Assembly (NCBI GenBank): GCA_031275595.1
Contig: JAISOO010000159.1
Coordinates: 1 to 10,573, forward strand
From: Spirochaetaceae bacterium
GTDB lineage: Bacteria; Spirochaetota; Spirochaetia; Treponematales; Breznakiellaceae
Direction: 5' to 3'
Length of the DNA: 10,573 nucleotides
Part shown: one piece after another, positions 1 to 5,882 of the stretch
Numbering within the stretch: position 1 is the stretch's first letter
How the letters are laid out: the number at the start of each line of letters is the position of its first letter
Notes under the pieces: model-generated
Databases searched by the model: none
Seen by the model: only the letters and a program-made list of their open reading frames with translations
Told to the model about the DNA's origin: nothing
Position numbers and translations under genes: made by a program

Positions 1-116
1 TTGCATATATATGCAAAAAATCCTCGATTATCGGGCTCCTTTATGCAGTTTGCAGGGTATAAAAATTCACTTTTGTGAATTTTTATACGATTTTGCGCTG
101 AAGCGCAACAAACTGC
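1..116 (+). repeat. Structured repeat A, copy 1 (cut by window start)
   Basis: Positions 11-116 match 2294-2399 with only two differences in 106 bases (positions 53 and 68). Three nested or adjacent stems are visible. A hairpin TTGCAT/ATGCAA (1-6 with 11-16) has loop ATAT, and its outer part is cut off by the window edge. An outer stem GCAGTTTG (45-52) pairs with CAAACTGC (109-116). It encloses a 13-bp AT-rich hairpin (58-70 with 75-87, loop TTTT) and a TTGCGC/GCGCAA hairpin (93-98 with 103-108, loop TGAA), forming a three-way junction. It is non-coding. It may be a REP/MITE-like dispersed element or the 3' untranslated part of an upstream transcript. The family name is mine. Confidence 0.85.
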
Positions 117-215
117 TAGGGACAGGGCCGGATGGGGTCTATTATGCTCAAAAAGGGGATTAACCGCAAGGTCCCTTCAGCGAATTTTTTGTAAAACCAC
201 CGCTATTTTTGAGGT

Positions 216-242
216 TTTCCCAAAACTTCAGTTTTTGGGAAA
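216..242 (+). repeat. Hairpin repeat B, copy 1 (TTCA loop, bulged T)
   Basis: An 11-bp stem (216-226 with 231-242) carries one bulged T at 236 and is closed by the tetraloop TTCA (227-230). The core AACTTCAGTTTTTGG recurs in the same orientation at 2511-2539 and 10305-10329. No T-run follows, so it is not a textbook intrinsic terminator. It lies about 50 bases upstream of the promoter of the ABC exporter. Confidence 0.8.
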
Positions 243-271
243 GGCTCTGTTTCTCTAAAAAACGGCGGCAT

Positions 272-283
272 TGGGCCGGCCCA
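272..283. promoter_or_regulatory. 12-bp perfect palindrome just upstream of the -35 box
   Basis: TGGGCCGGCCCA is self-complementary and ends ten bases before the -35 hexamer of the exporter promoter. The position suits an activator or repressor site. Short GC palindromes also arise by chance in DNA this GC-rich, so the regulatory reading is weak. Confidence 0.25.
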
Positions 284-293
284 TTCCGAAAAC

Positions 294-322
294 TTGACAA
301 AACCGGGGAGGGGGCGTATGCT
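294..322 (+). promoter_or_regulatory. Sigma-70-type promoter of the ABC exporter
   Basis: A perfect -35 TTGACA (294-299) is followed by a 17-base spacer and a -10 TATGCT (317-322, 4 of 6 consensus bases). The spacer is very G-rich, as in the related promoter at 2566-2594. Transcription would begin near 329 and give a leader of about 110 bases before the GTG start at 440. Confidence 0.65.
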
Positions 323-327
323 CATTT

Positions 328-343
328 GTGAGTTTTGTCTAAC
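328..343. promoter_or_regulatory. Operator-like site, degenerate copy of the RND-operon palindrome
   Basis: GTGAGTTTTGTCTAAC matches 12 of 16 bases of GTTAGTATATTCTAAC at 2607-2622. The right half-site CTAAC is intact and the left half-site differs by one base. It would overlap the predicted start of transcription, a normal place for a repressor. The base matches are seen directly; the protein bound is unknown, and a TetR- or MarR-like repressor is a guess. Confidence 0.35.
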
Positions 344-372
344 AAAGAAATATTTTAGGGCTGTTTCAAAGG

Positions 373-420
373 GTCCGGTTTTAAAGAGGCGGGTTTTTGG
401 CCGTTTTTCCAAAACCGGGT
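373..420 (+). promoter_or_regulatory. Leader hairpin(s) before the exporter ribosome site
   Basis: CCGGTTTT (375-382) pairs perfectly with AAAACCGG (411-418), extendable by two G-T pairs at 373-374 with 419-420. The same 3' arm can instead pair with GGTTTTTGG (392-400) through 409-416 with one bulged T, so two mutually exclusive hairpins are possible. The 3' arm ends about ten bases before the AAGGAGG ribosome site (428-434). This could modulate translation of the exporter. No known riboswitch class is recognised. Confidence 0.4.
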
Positions 421-439
421 ACGGCGAAAGGAGGAGACC

Positions 440-2200
440 GTGTTTAACATAAAGAAACTATTGGGCTTATCGGAGGAAGGCTTCCGGAACTTTAAACGGG
501 CGGTCCGGGCGGTGGTGGTCTCGAACTTGTGCCTCTTTTTGCCCTTCATCGTGATCGTTCAAACCATCATCACCCTGCTCGGCCCCCTGATGGCCGGCGG
601 TTCCGGGGAAGCGGACGTGGACAGCCGCCGGCTCTGGCTCCTTTGGGCGCTGGGGCTCATCGCCGCGGCGCTGTATTTTTTCGCCTACCGCAGCGAGTAC
701 CGCAAAACCTACACCACCGCCTACAGCGAATCGGAAAAGATACGGCTGGAAGTGGCGGAGCGGATCCGGCGGCTCCCTTTAAGTTTTTTCAACAACAAGG
801 ACCTTTCGGAACTGACCACCAACATGATGGCGGACTGTACCACCGTGGAACACGTCATGAGCCATGTGTCGCCGATCCTTTTCGGCGGCATCATCACCGA
901 CGTGGTTATCTGCGCGCCCCTGGCGGTCTACGACTGGCGTATGGCCCTGGCCGTCTTCGCCGCCCTGCCCCTTGCCTTGGGGCTCATTTTCGGCAGCCGG
1001 AAATTGCAGGCTTTTTTGGGGGAACGTCATGTGCAGGCAAAACTGGCGGTGTCCGATCAGGTGCAGGAGTACCTTGAGGGGATCAAAGTCGTAAAGGCCT
1101 TCGGGCTTTCGGGGGAAAAATCGCAGGCCCTGAAACGCGCCCTGAGGAACATGATGAAGGAGGCGATAAAGTTCGAGGGCCTCACGGGGATTTTTATCGT
1201 TCTTGCCACGATGATCCTCCAGGTGGGGATAGGCCTCGTGGTACTGACCGGGGTGTTCCTTTTGACCGGCGGCAGCCTCGGGGTGATCCCCTTCCTCACC
1301 TTTATCCTCATCAGCGCGAAAATCTATTCGCCCCTGATCGTCATCTTTACCCTGCTGCCGGAATTTTTCTATTTCCTCGTTTCCACCAAACGGATGCGGC
1401 AGGTCCGGCGGGAGCCGGTGATGGAGGGGGATGAAAAAGTTGAAATCGATAATTACACCATCGAACTTAAAAACGTCAGTTTTGCCTACCACGAGGGAGA
1501 GGACGTGATCAGCAACATCAGCCTCTCCATTCCCCAGGGGGGGGTTACCGCCCTGGTGGGGCCCTCGGGGAGCGGCAAGAGTACCCTGTCCCGGCTTATC
1601 GCCCGGTTCTGGGATCCCCGGGAAGGGGAAATTCTCATCGGCGGGAAAAACATTTCCGGCGTCGATCCCGAAGCCTTGATGCGGTACATGAGTTTCGTGT
1701 TTCAGGACGTGGTGCTTTTTAACGACACGGTGAAGAACAACATCCGTATCGGCAAGGAGGGGGCGGATGACGAGGAGGTCTACGCCGCGGCGAAGGCGGC
1801 CCGCTGCGATGAGTTTATCCGGGAGATGCCCGAAGGATACGACACGGTGATCGGCGAAAACGGTTCCACCCTCTCAGGCGGGGAGCGGCAGCGGATCTCC
1901 ATTGCCCGGGCGCTCCTCAAGAACGCCCCCATCGTGCTCTTGGACGAAGCCACCGCCAGCCTTGACCCGGAAAACGAGACCCTGATCCAGGCGGCCATTT
2001 CGGAACTGGTGAAAAACCGGACGGTCATCGTCATCGCCCACCGGCTGCGGACGGTGCTGGGGGCGGACCGGATCGCCGTGCTGGATCAGGGGCGGCTGGC
2101 GGAACAGGGGTCCGGGGAGGAACTCCTGGCCGGAAACGGCCTCTTTGCCCGGCTCTACCGGATACAGCGGGAAAGCCTGGGGTGGACCGCGGCGCGGTAG
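440..2200 (+). CDS. Fused permease/ATP-binding ABC exporter (MsbA-like half-transporter)
   Basis: This is a 586-residue inner-membrane ABC exporter subunit with an N-terminal membrane domain and a C-terminal nucleotide-binding domain. Six hydrophobic segments lie at about 24-50, 64-82, 145-161, 167-184, 250-276 and 283-314. The ATPase has Walker A GPSGSGKST (374-382), Q-loop Q422, signature LSGGERQR (478-485), Walker B IVLLDE (498-503, catalytic E503), D-loop SLD (507-509) and switch H534, so it looks fully active. The start is GTG at 440, chosen for AAGGAGG at 428-434 with a five-base spacing. Proteins of this type work as homodimers or pair with a second half-transporter. No partner gene is in the window, so it is either a homodimer or its mate lies outside. 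The substrate is not deducible. It has its own promoter, possibly sharing a repressor with the RND operon downstream. Confidence 0.93.
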   Translation: MFNIKKLLGLSEEGFRNFKRAVRAVVVSNLCLFLPFIVIVQTIITLLGPLMAGGSGEADVDSRRLWLLWALGLIAAALYFFAYRSEYRKTYTTAYSESEKIRLEVAERIRRLPLSFFNNKDLSELTTNMMADCTTVEHVMSHVSPILFGGIITDVVICAPLAVYDWRMALAVFAALPLALGLIFGSRKLQAFLGERHVQAKLAVSDQVQEYLEGIKVVKAFGLSGEKSQALKRALRNMMKEAIKFEGLTGIFIVLATMILQVGIGLVVLTGVFLLTGGSLGVIPFLTFILISAKIYSPLIVIFTLLPEFFYFLVSTKRMRQVRREPVMEGDEKVEIDNYTIELKNVSFAYHEGEDVISNISLSIPQGGVTALVGPSGSGKSTLSRLIARFWDPREGEILIGGKNISGVDPEALMRYMSFVFQDVVLFNDTVKNNIRIGKEGADDEEVYAAAKAARCDEFIREMPEGYDTVIGENGSTLSGGERQRISIARALLKNAPIVLLDEATASLDPENETLIQAAISELVKNRTVIVIAHRLRTVLGADRIAVLDQGRLAEQGSGEELLAGNGLFARLYRIQRESLGWTAAR

Positions 2201-2257
2201 GACCCCGCAAACACGGGATCGCCGGATATGGCCCGGAAACCCAACCGGAGTTTCCCG

Positions 2258-2399
2258 AGGAGCCTGTTGCACTTGTGGATTTTTTGCATAGACATGCAAA
2301 AAATCCTCGATTATCGGGCTCCTTTATGCAGTTTGTAGGGTATAAAAATTTACTTTTGTGAATTTTTATACGATTTTGCGCTGAAGCGCAACAAACTGC
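2258..2399 (+). repeat. Structured repeat A, copy 2 (complete, about 142 bases)
   Basis: This copy shows the whole fold. Domain 1 is a nine-pair stem (2258-2266 with 2315-2323, including one G-T) enclosing a perfect 13-bp hairpin (2277-2289 with 2294-2306, loop AGAC). Domain 2 is GCAGTTTG (2328-2335) with CAAACTGC (2392-2399) around a 13-bp hairpin (2341-2353 with 2358-2370, loop TTTT) and a TTGCGC/GCGCAA hairpin (2376-2381 with 2386-2391, loop TGAA). Relative to copy 1, the C-to-T change at 2351 turns a G-C pair into G-U in + strand RNA but would be an A-C mismatch in minus-strand RNA. The loop of the first hairpin differs between copies while its arms are kept. It starts 58 bases after the exporter stop codon. 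Confidence 0.85.
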
Positions 2400-2510
2400 G
2401 AGGTTCCCCCAGGCAATTTAACCACGAACAAACCCGGGGATTGTATATGGCGGTTAGGGGGTTCCCCCTGGGGGCCCTTTCGCGGCATCAAATTCTGAAA
2501 GCAGATGAGG

Positions 2511-2539
2511 CTGTTCCGGAACTTCAGTTTTTGGAGCGG
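2511..2539 (+). repeat. Hairpin repeat B, copy 2
   Basis: The stem runs 2511-2522 with 2527-2539, with loop TTCA (2523-2526) and a bulged T at 2532, the same place as in the other copies. The arm sequence has diverged from copy 1 (CCGGAAC instead of CCCAAAAC), yet every changed position still pairs in + strand RNA through G-C or G-U. It lies 27 bases before the -35 box of the RND-operon promoter. Confidence 0.75.
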
Positions 2540-2549
2540 GTTCGAATGT

Positions 2550-2565
2550 GTTAGCATAAGATAAC
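2550..2565. promoter_or_regulatory. Upstream operator-like palindrome of the RND operon
   Basis: GTTAGCATAAGATAAC is a 16-base imperfect palindrome (GTTA...TAAC) ending at the base before the -35 hexamer. It shares the GTTAG-N7-TAAC frame and 16-base length with the downstream site at 2607-2622. Two similar sites bracketing a promoter, with centres 57 bases apart, are a common repressor arrangement. Confidence 0.5.
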
Positions 2566-2594
2566 TTGACGAAGGGAGCCGCCGGGGGTATACT
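2566..2594 (+). promoter_or_regulatory. Strong sigma-70-type promoter of the RND operon
   Basis: The -35 is TTGACG (2566-2571, 5 of 6) and the -10 is TATACT (2589-2594, 5 of 6), separated by exactly 17 bases of GC-rich spacer. The predicted start is near 2601. The only open reading direction served is the three-gene operon beginning at 2638. Confidence 0.8.
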
Positions 2595-2606
2595 GAAAAC
2601 CTCGTA

Positions 2607-2622
2607 GTTAGTATATTCTAAC
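2607..2622. promoter_or_regulatory. Downstream operator-like palindrome of the RND operon
   Basis: GTTAGTATATTCTAAC has perfect five-base half-sites GTTAG/CTAAC around a six-base AT centre. It lies about +7 to +22 of the predicted transcript, ahead of the AAAAGGGG ribosome site at 2625-2632. A bound repressor here would block transcription. Many RND/MMPL exporters are controlled by TetR-family repressors, but no regulator gene is in the window. Confidence 0.55.
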
Positions 2623-2637
2623 ATAAAAGGGGACGGG

Positions 2638-4995
2638 ATGAACCTTGACCGTATCAACCGGCGTTTTACCCAATTCGCCGCTTTTCAGATCCGCTGCCGG
2701 TGGTTCATTATCGCCGCCCTCGCCCTCGTAACCATCCTGGGCCTCACGGGGATGCCCAAAATGACCACCAGCGACAATATGGATGACTGGTTTGACGAAT
2801 TCGACGCCATACAGATCAACACCGATCGTTTCGAGGCCCTCTTTGGGAACGAGGATCAGGTTCTGGTACTGGTCCAGGCGGAGGATGTTTTTGACCCGGA
2901 GGTGCTGAGGGTGATCCGGGATCTGGGGGCGGAGCTGCTTGAAAAAGTCCCCTACGCGAAGGAACTGCGGTCCCTGACGGATATATCCGTCTCCTTCGGA
3001 ACGGAGGAGGGCATCGAAGTGAAAAGTCCCTTTGAGGACGGCATCCCCCCGGCGGGGCCGGAGCTGGAGGAAAAACGGGCCTACCTTATGTCCCGATCTT
3101 CCCTGGTGAATATGCTGGTTTCCGACGACTGCCGGGAAACCTGGCTTTCCTTAAGCCTCTACAACTACGAAGGGGAGAACGAGTCCGCTGAAATGTACAC
3201 CGTGGGGCGGGCGGCCATGGAAATTATCACCGATCCTCAATGGCAAAGCCCCAAATACAGCCTGAAGCCTTCGGGCATGGCCTATACCGAATGGGAGGAA
3301 CAGCTCACGATTATGGATGAAACCACCAAGCGGATTGCCGGCGGTTTTATCGTGGTGATCCTCTGCCTCATCATTTTTACCCGGTCCCTCCGGGGAATCG
3401 TGGTTCCCGTGCTGACCACCGTGGGAGGCATCGGCTCGGTTTTTGGCTGCATGGCCCATCTGGGGATACCCGCGGACTCCAACATGATGACCCTGCCTAT
3501 CCTCCTGGCCATGGCCCTGTCCATCGGCTATGCCATACACCTGGTGAATGCCTTTAAGTTCCATTTCCGCCGCTCGGGGAAACGGAAGGCGGCCCTCATC
3601 GCCGCGGTGGGGGAAACGGGCTGGCCCATACTCTTTACCGCCCTTACCACCATCGCCTCCCTGCTCTCCTTTCTTTTTACCAATATCGGGGCCCTGCGCT
3701 GGCTGGGCATTACCAGCGCGCTGACGGTTTTCGCGGTGTACCTCTACGTGGTACTCCTGGTGCCCACCCTCTTCAGCTTCGGCAAAGACCGGGGATCCCC
3801 CGGGGTCCAGGGCGCCGCGGAGGGGGGAACCATCGCGGACCGGAAGTTTTACCGCCTGGGGGAATCGTTCCTGGGGAAACGCCTTCCCGTCATTATCGCC
3901 GCCTTTCTCATCATCGCCCTTTTTATCCCCGGCCTGTTCAGGATGCGGGTGAACATGGATTATTTTTCCTTTATGGGGAAAAAGATCCCCTACATCGCCC
4001 GGCTCGGGGAGATACTCAGGGCAAAAATCGGCTCCCTCTACACCTACACGGTGATGATCTCCTATGACGAGACGGATGCTTTCAAGGACCCCCGGCAGAT
4101 GCGAAACCTGGACTACCTGGGCGAGGACCTGGGGGGCTTGGATTTTACCAAAGTTTCCGGGACCAGGCCCCGGGTGTCGGGGGTAACGGAAATTGTCAAG
4201 GAGATGAACCGTACCTTGAACGGGGACGATCCCGCCTCTTATGCCGTCCCCGATGATCCGGACCTGCTGGCCCAGCTTCTCTTCCTTTACGAAATCTCCG
4301 GGGGCGAAGATCTCTTTAACCGGGTGAGCGAGGATTTTTCCTCCGCCGTGCTGACGGTGGAACTTTCCGGCTACGACGCCAACCGGATAACCAAAACCAT
4401 CAAAGACGCGGAACAGGCCGCCCGGGCGCGGTTCCCCGGGGGAAACACGGCGGTGGTGGGGATGATCGCCGGTTTCGTTGAAATGAACCACAAGGTGGTC
4501 TACGGGGAATTAAAATCCTTTGCCGGCTCCTTCCTCATTATCTTTATCCTCCTGGCGCTGGTTTTCGGCAGCTTCCCCGTGGCCCTCATCGGCATGATCC
4601 CCAACATCGCGCCGGTGATCATCATCGGGGGGATCATGGGATACGCCGGAATTCCCCTGGATATGCTCACCATGACCGTCATGCCCATGCTTTTAGGGAT
4701 AGCCGTGGATGACACGATCCACTTTATCAGCCGCATACGGCTGGAACTGGAACAGACCGGCTCCTACCGCCGGGGGGTTTTGAATTCCTTCGGAAAGATC
4801 GGCAAGACCCTGGGGACAACAACGGTGATACTGTGCGCCATGTTCGCCGTCTATTCCTTCAGCCCCGTGGCCATGCTTTTCCATATGGGAATCCTGGCCA
4901 TCACCGGGATGGCCGCGGCGCTGCTGGCGGATTACACCCTCACGCCCCTGCTGGTTTTTATGCTGAAACCCCTGGGGAGGGAGAAGGCGGCATGA
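2638..4995 (+). CDS. RND-superfamily (MMPL/HpnN-type) inner-membrane exporter
   Basis: This is a 785-residue predicted exporter of the RND superfamily (the COG1033/MMPL group), normally driven by proton flow and often moving lipids or other hydrophobic cargo to the outer envelope. It shows the duplicated RND plan of 12 helices and two large periplasmic loops. TM1 is at 22-39, loop 1 at about 40-232, then TMs at about 233-378. TM7 is at 417-434, loop 2 at about 437-627, then TMs at about 628-775. The second-half helix carries GIAVDDTIHF (687-696) with the D691-D692 pair expected for proton relay. The equivalent first-half helix (LSIGYAIHL, 294-302) has no acid, an asymmetry I recall as common in this subgroup. 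ATG at 2638 follows AAAAGGGG with good spacing. It is the first gene of an operon with a LolA-like carrier and a beta-barrel protein. Cargo is unknown. Confidence 0.9.
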   Translation: MNLDRINRRFTQFAAFQIRCRWFIIAALALVTILGLTGMPKMTTSDNMDDWFDEFDAIQINTDRFEALFGNEDQVLVLVQAEDVFDPEVLRVIRDLGAELLEKVPYAKELRSLTDISVSFGTEEGIEVKSPFEDGIPPAGPELEEKRAYLMSRSSLVNMLVSDDCRETWLSLSLYNYEGENESAEMYTVGRAAMEIITDPQWQSPKYSLKPSGMAYTEWEEQLTIMDETTKRIAGGFIVVILCLIIFTRSLRGIVVPVLTTVGGIGSVFGCMAHLGIPADSNMMTLPILLAMALSIGYAIHLVNAFKFHFRRSGKRKAALIAAVGETGWPILFTALTTIASLLSFLFTNIGALRWLGITSALTVFAVYLYVVLLVPTLFSFGKDRGSPGVQGAAEGGTIADRKFYRLGESFLGKRLPVIIAAFLIIALFIPGLFRMRVNMDYFSFMGKKIPYIARLGEILRAKIGSLYTYTVMISYDETDAFKDPRQMRNLDYLGEDLGGLDFTKVSGTRPRVSGVTEIVKEMNRTLNGDDPASYAVPDDPDLLAQLLFLYEISGGEDLFNRVSEDFSSAVLTVELSGYDANRITKTIKDAEQAARARFPGGNTAVVGMIAGFVEMNHKVVYGELKSFAGSFLIIFILLALVFGSFPVALIGMIPNIAPVIIIGGIMGYAGIPLDMLTMTVMPMLLGIAVDDTIHFISRIRLELEQTGSYRRGVLNSFGKIGKTLGTTTVILCAMFAVYSFSPVAMLFHMGILAITGMAAALLADYTLTPLLVFMLKPLGREKAA

Positions 4996-5034
4996 AGGCA
5001 GGGGAGGCTTCCCGGGGCTTGAGGGTGATCCCCC

Positions 5035-5052
5035 ATGCCGGCGCCCCGGCAT
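5035..5052 (+). other. GC-rich intercistronic hairpin
   Basis: ATGCCGG (5035-5041) pairs with CCGGCAT (5046-5052) around loop CGCC, inside the 98-base gap between the RND gene and the next start. No T-run follows, so it is more likely a transcript-stability or partial attenuation structure than a terminator. Its presence also argues that this gap is not coding. Confidence 0.45.
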
Positions 5053-5093
5053 ATTTGAAGGAAAACCCGCGGGTATCACTAAGGAGGAATCGT

Positions 5094-5882
5094 ATGGGGA
5101 AAATTTTTTGCGCCGCCGCGGCGGTTTTTCTGCTGCTTGCGGGAAGGACGGAACTATCCGGCCAGAGCCTGAGCGCTTACGAAATCATGAAACGGGCCGA
5201 CGAACGATACACCGGCGATACGGCCCAATACGAGCTGGCCATGACCCTGATAAGCGGCCGGGGCGCTCCCCGGGTGCGGGAAGTGGATTATTATTTTAAG
5301 GATTACGGGGATACGGAAAAGATCCTCATGGGATTCAAAAGCCCCCGGGACGTGGCGGGAACGGGCTACCTCTCCTTCTCCTACGATGATGAATCAAAGG
5401 ATGACGATATATGGCTCTACCTCCCGGCGATGAAACGGGTGAGGCGCATCACCGGTTCGGGGAAAAACGACAGCTTCATGGGGACCGATTTTACCTACGA
5501 GGACATGGGGAACCGGAGCCTCGGCAAAGATGATTTCACCCTCCAGGGAGAGGAAACGGTGGAGGGGGCGCCCTGCTGGGTGGTGGAGGCAAAGGCCAAG
5601 GACCGCCGGGACCCCTACGGCCGGCGGGTCATCCGGGTCAGGAAGGATACCTATATGCTTGCCGCCGTGGATTACTACGACCGCCAGGACCGGCCCCTTA
5701 AAACCCTGCGGATTTCCGGCATCGATCAAATCGACGGCATCTGGACCGCCCAAAAAATGGAAATGACCAATGTGCAGGACAAACACACCACGGTGATCGA
5801 TATATCGGATATCCGGTTTAATATCCCGCTGGAGGACAGCCTCTTTACGGTTACGAATCTGGAACGGGGAAGCGGGCGATGA
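5094..5882 (+). CDS. LolA-like outer-membrane lipoprotein-sorting protein, secreted
   Basis: This is a 262-residue protein of the outer membrane lipoprotein-sorting family (COG2834, the LolA-like fold found beside MMPL/RND exporters), expected to carry a lipid or lipoprotein across the periplasm. Residues 1-25 form a Sec signal peptide with hydrophobic core CAAAAVFLLLAG. Cleavage is probably near LSG-Q (about 23-24), and there is no lipobox cysteine. The family hallmark is WLYLPAMKRVRRI (107-119) followed by GSGKNDSFMGTDFTYEDM (121-138). I chose ATG 5094 because AAGGAGG (5081-5087) lies six bases before it and a signal peptide follows at once. The frame is open upstream to 4833. ATG 4992, which overlaps the RND stop as ATGA, is an alternative adding 34 residues, but it would bury the signal peptide. 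The stop overlaps the next start by ATGA. Confidence 0.88.
   Translation: MGKIFCAAAAVFLLLAGRTELSGQSLSAYEIMKRADERYTGDTAQYELAMTLISGRGAPRVREVDYYFKDYGDTEKILMGFKSPRDVAGTGYLSFSYDDESKDDDIWLYLPAMKRVRRITGSGKNDSFMGTDFTYEDMGNRSLGKDDFTLQGEETVEGAPCWVVEAKAKDRRDPYGRRVIRVRKDTYMLAAVDYYDRQDRPLKTLRISGIDQIDGIWTAQKMEMTNVQDKHTTVIDISDIRFNIPLEDSLFTVTNLERGSGR

Larger units (their letters stand above)
1..439. other. Gene-free control region upstream of the ABC exporter
   Basis: I see no convincing gene here. The interval holds, in order, most of a structured repeat A, about 100 bases with no recognisable feature, a hairpin repeat B, a 12-bp palindrome, a TTGACA/TATGCT promoter, an operator-like half-palindrome, and a leader of roughly 110 bases with hairpins ending in a strong ribosome-binding site. 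An open frame on the minus strand across 203-412 is a by-product of repeat B and is not called. Confidence 0.75.
2201..2637. other. Gene-free region between exporter and RND operon
   Basis: No gene is seen. The region starts with a weak six-base hairpin (GGAAAC 2235-2240 with GTTTCC 2250-2255) that lacks a T-run. It continues with repeat A, a stretch (2400-2510) with no feature beyond a CCCCCTGGGGG palindrome at 2464-2474, repeat B, and a promoter flanked by two related palindromes. Repeat A, repeat B and promoter come in the same order as in 1-439. Confidence 0.75.

Noticed and set aside
2235..2255. Hairpin after the ABC exporter as an intrinsic terminator
   Set aside because: Only six pairs with a nine-base loop and no T-run; not strong enough to call.
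11..2399. Repeat A copies as ends of a composite transposon carrying the exporter
   Set aside because: Direct orientation, no transposase between them, and no target duplication visible.
3151..4491. Long open frame on the minus strand inside the RND gene
   Set aside because: It is rich in H, G and P, as expected for the antisense of GC-rich coding DNA; the + strand protein has clear RND motifs.
4833..5093. Long N-terminal extension of the LolA-like gene (open to 4833)
   Set aside because: It overlaps the RND gene in another frame, has no signal peptide or family sequence, and a strong ribosome site plus signal peptide mark ATG 5094.
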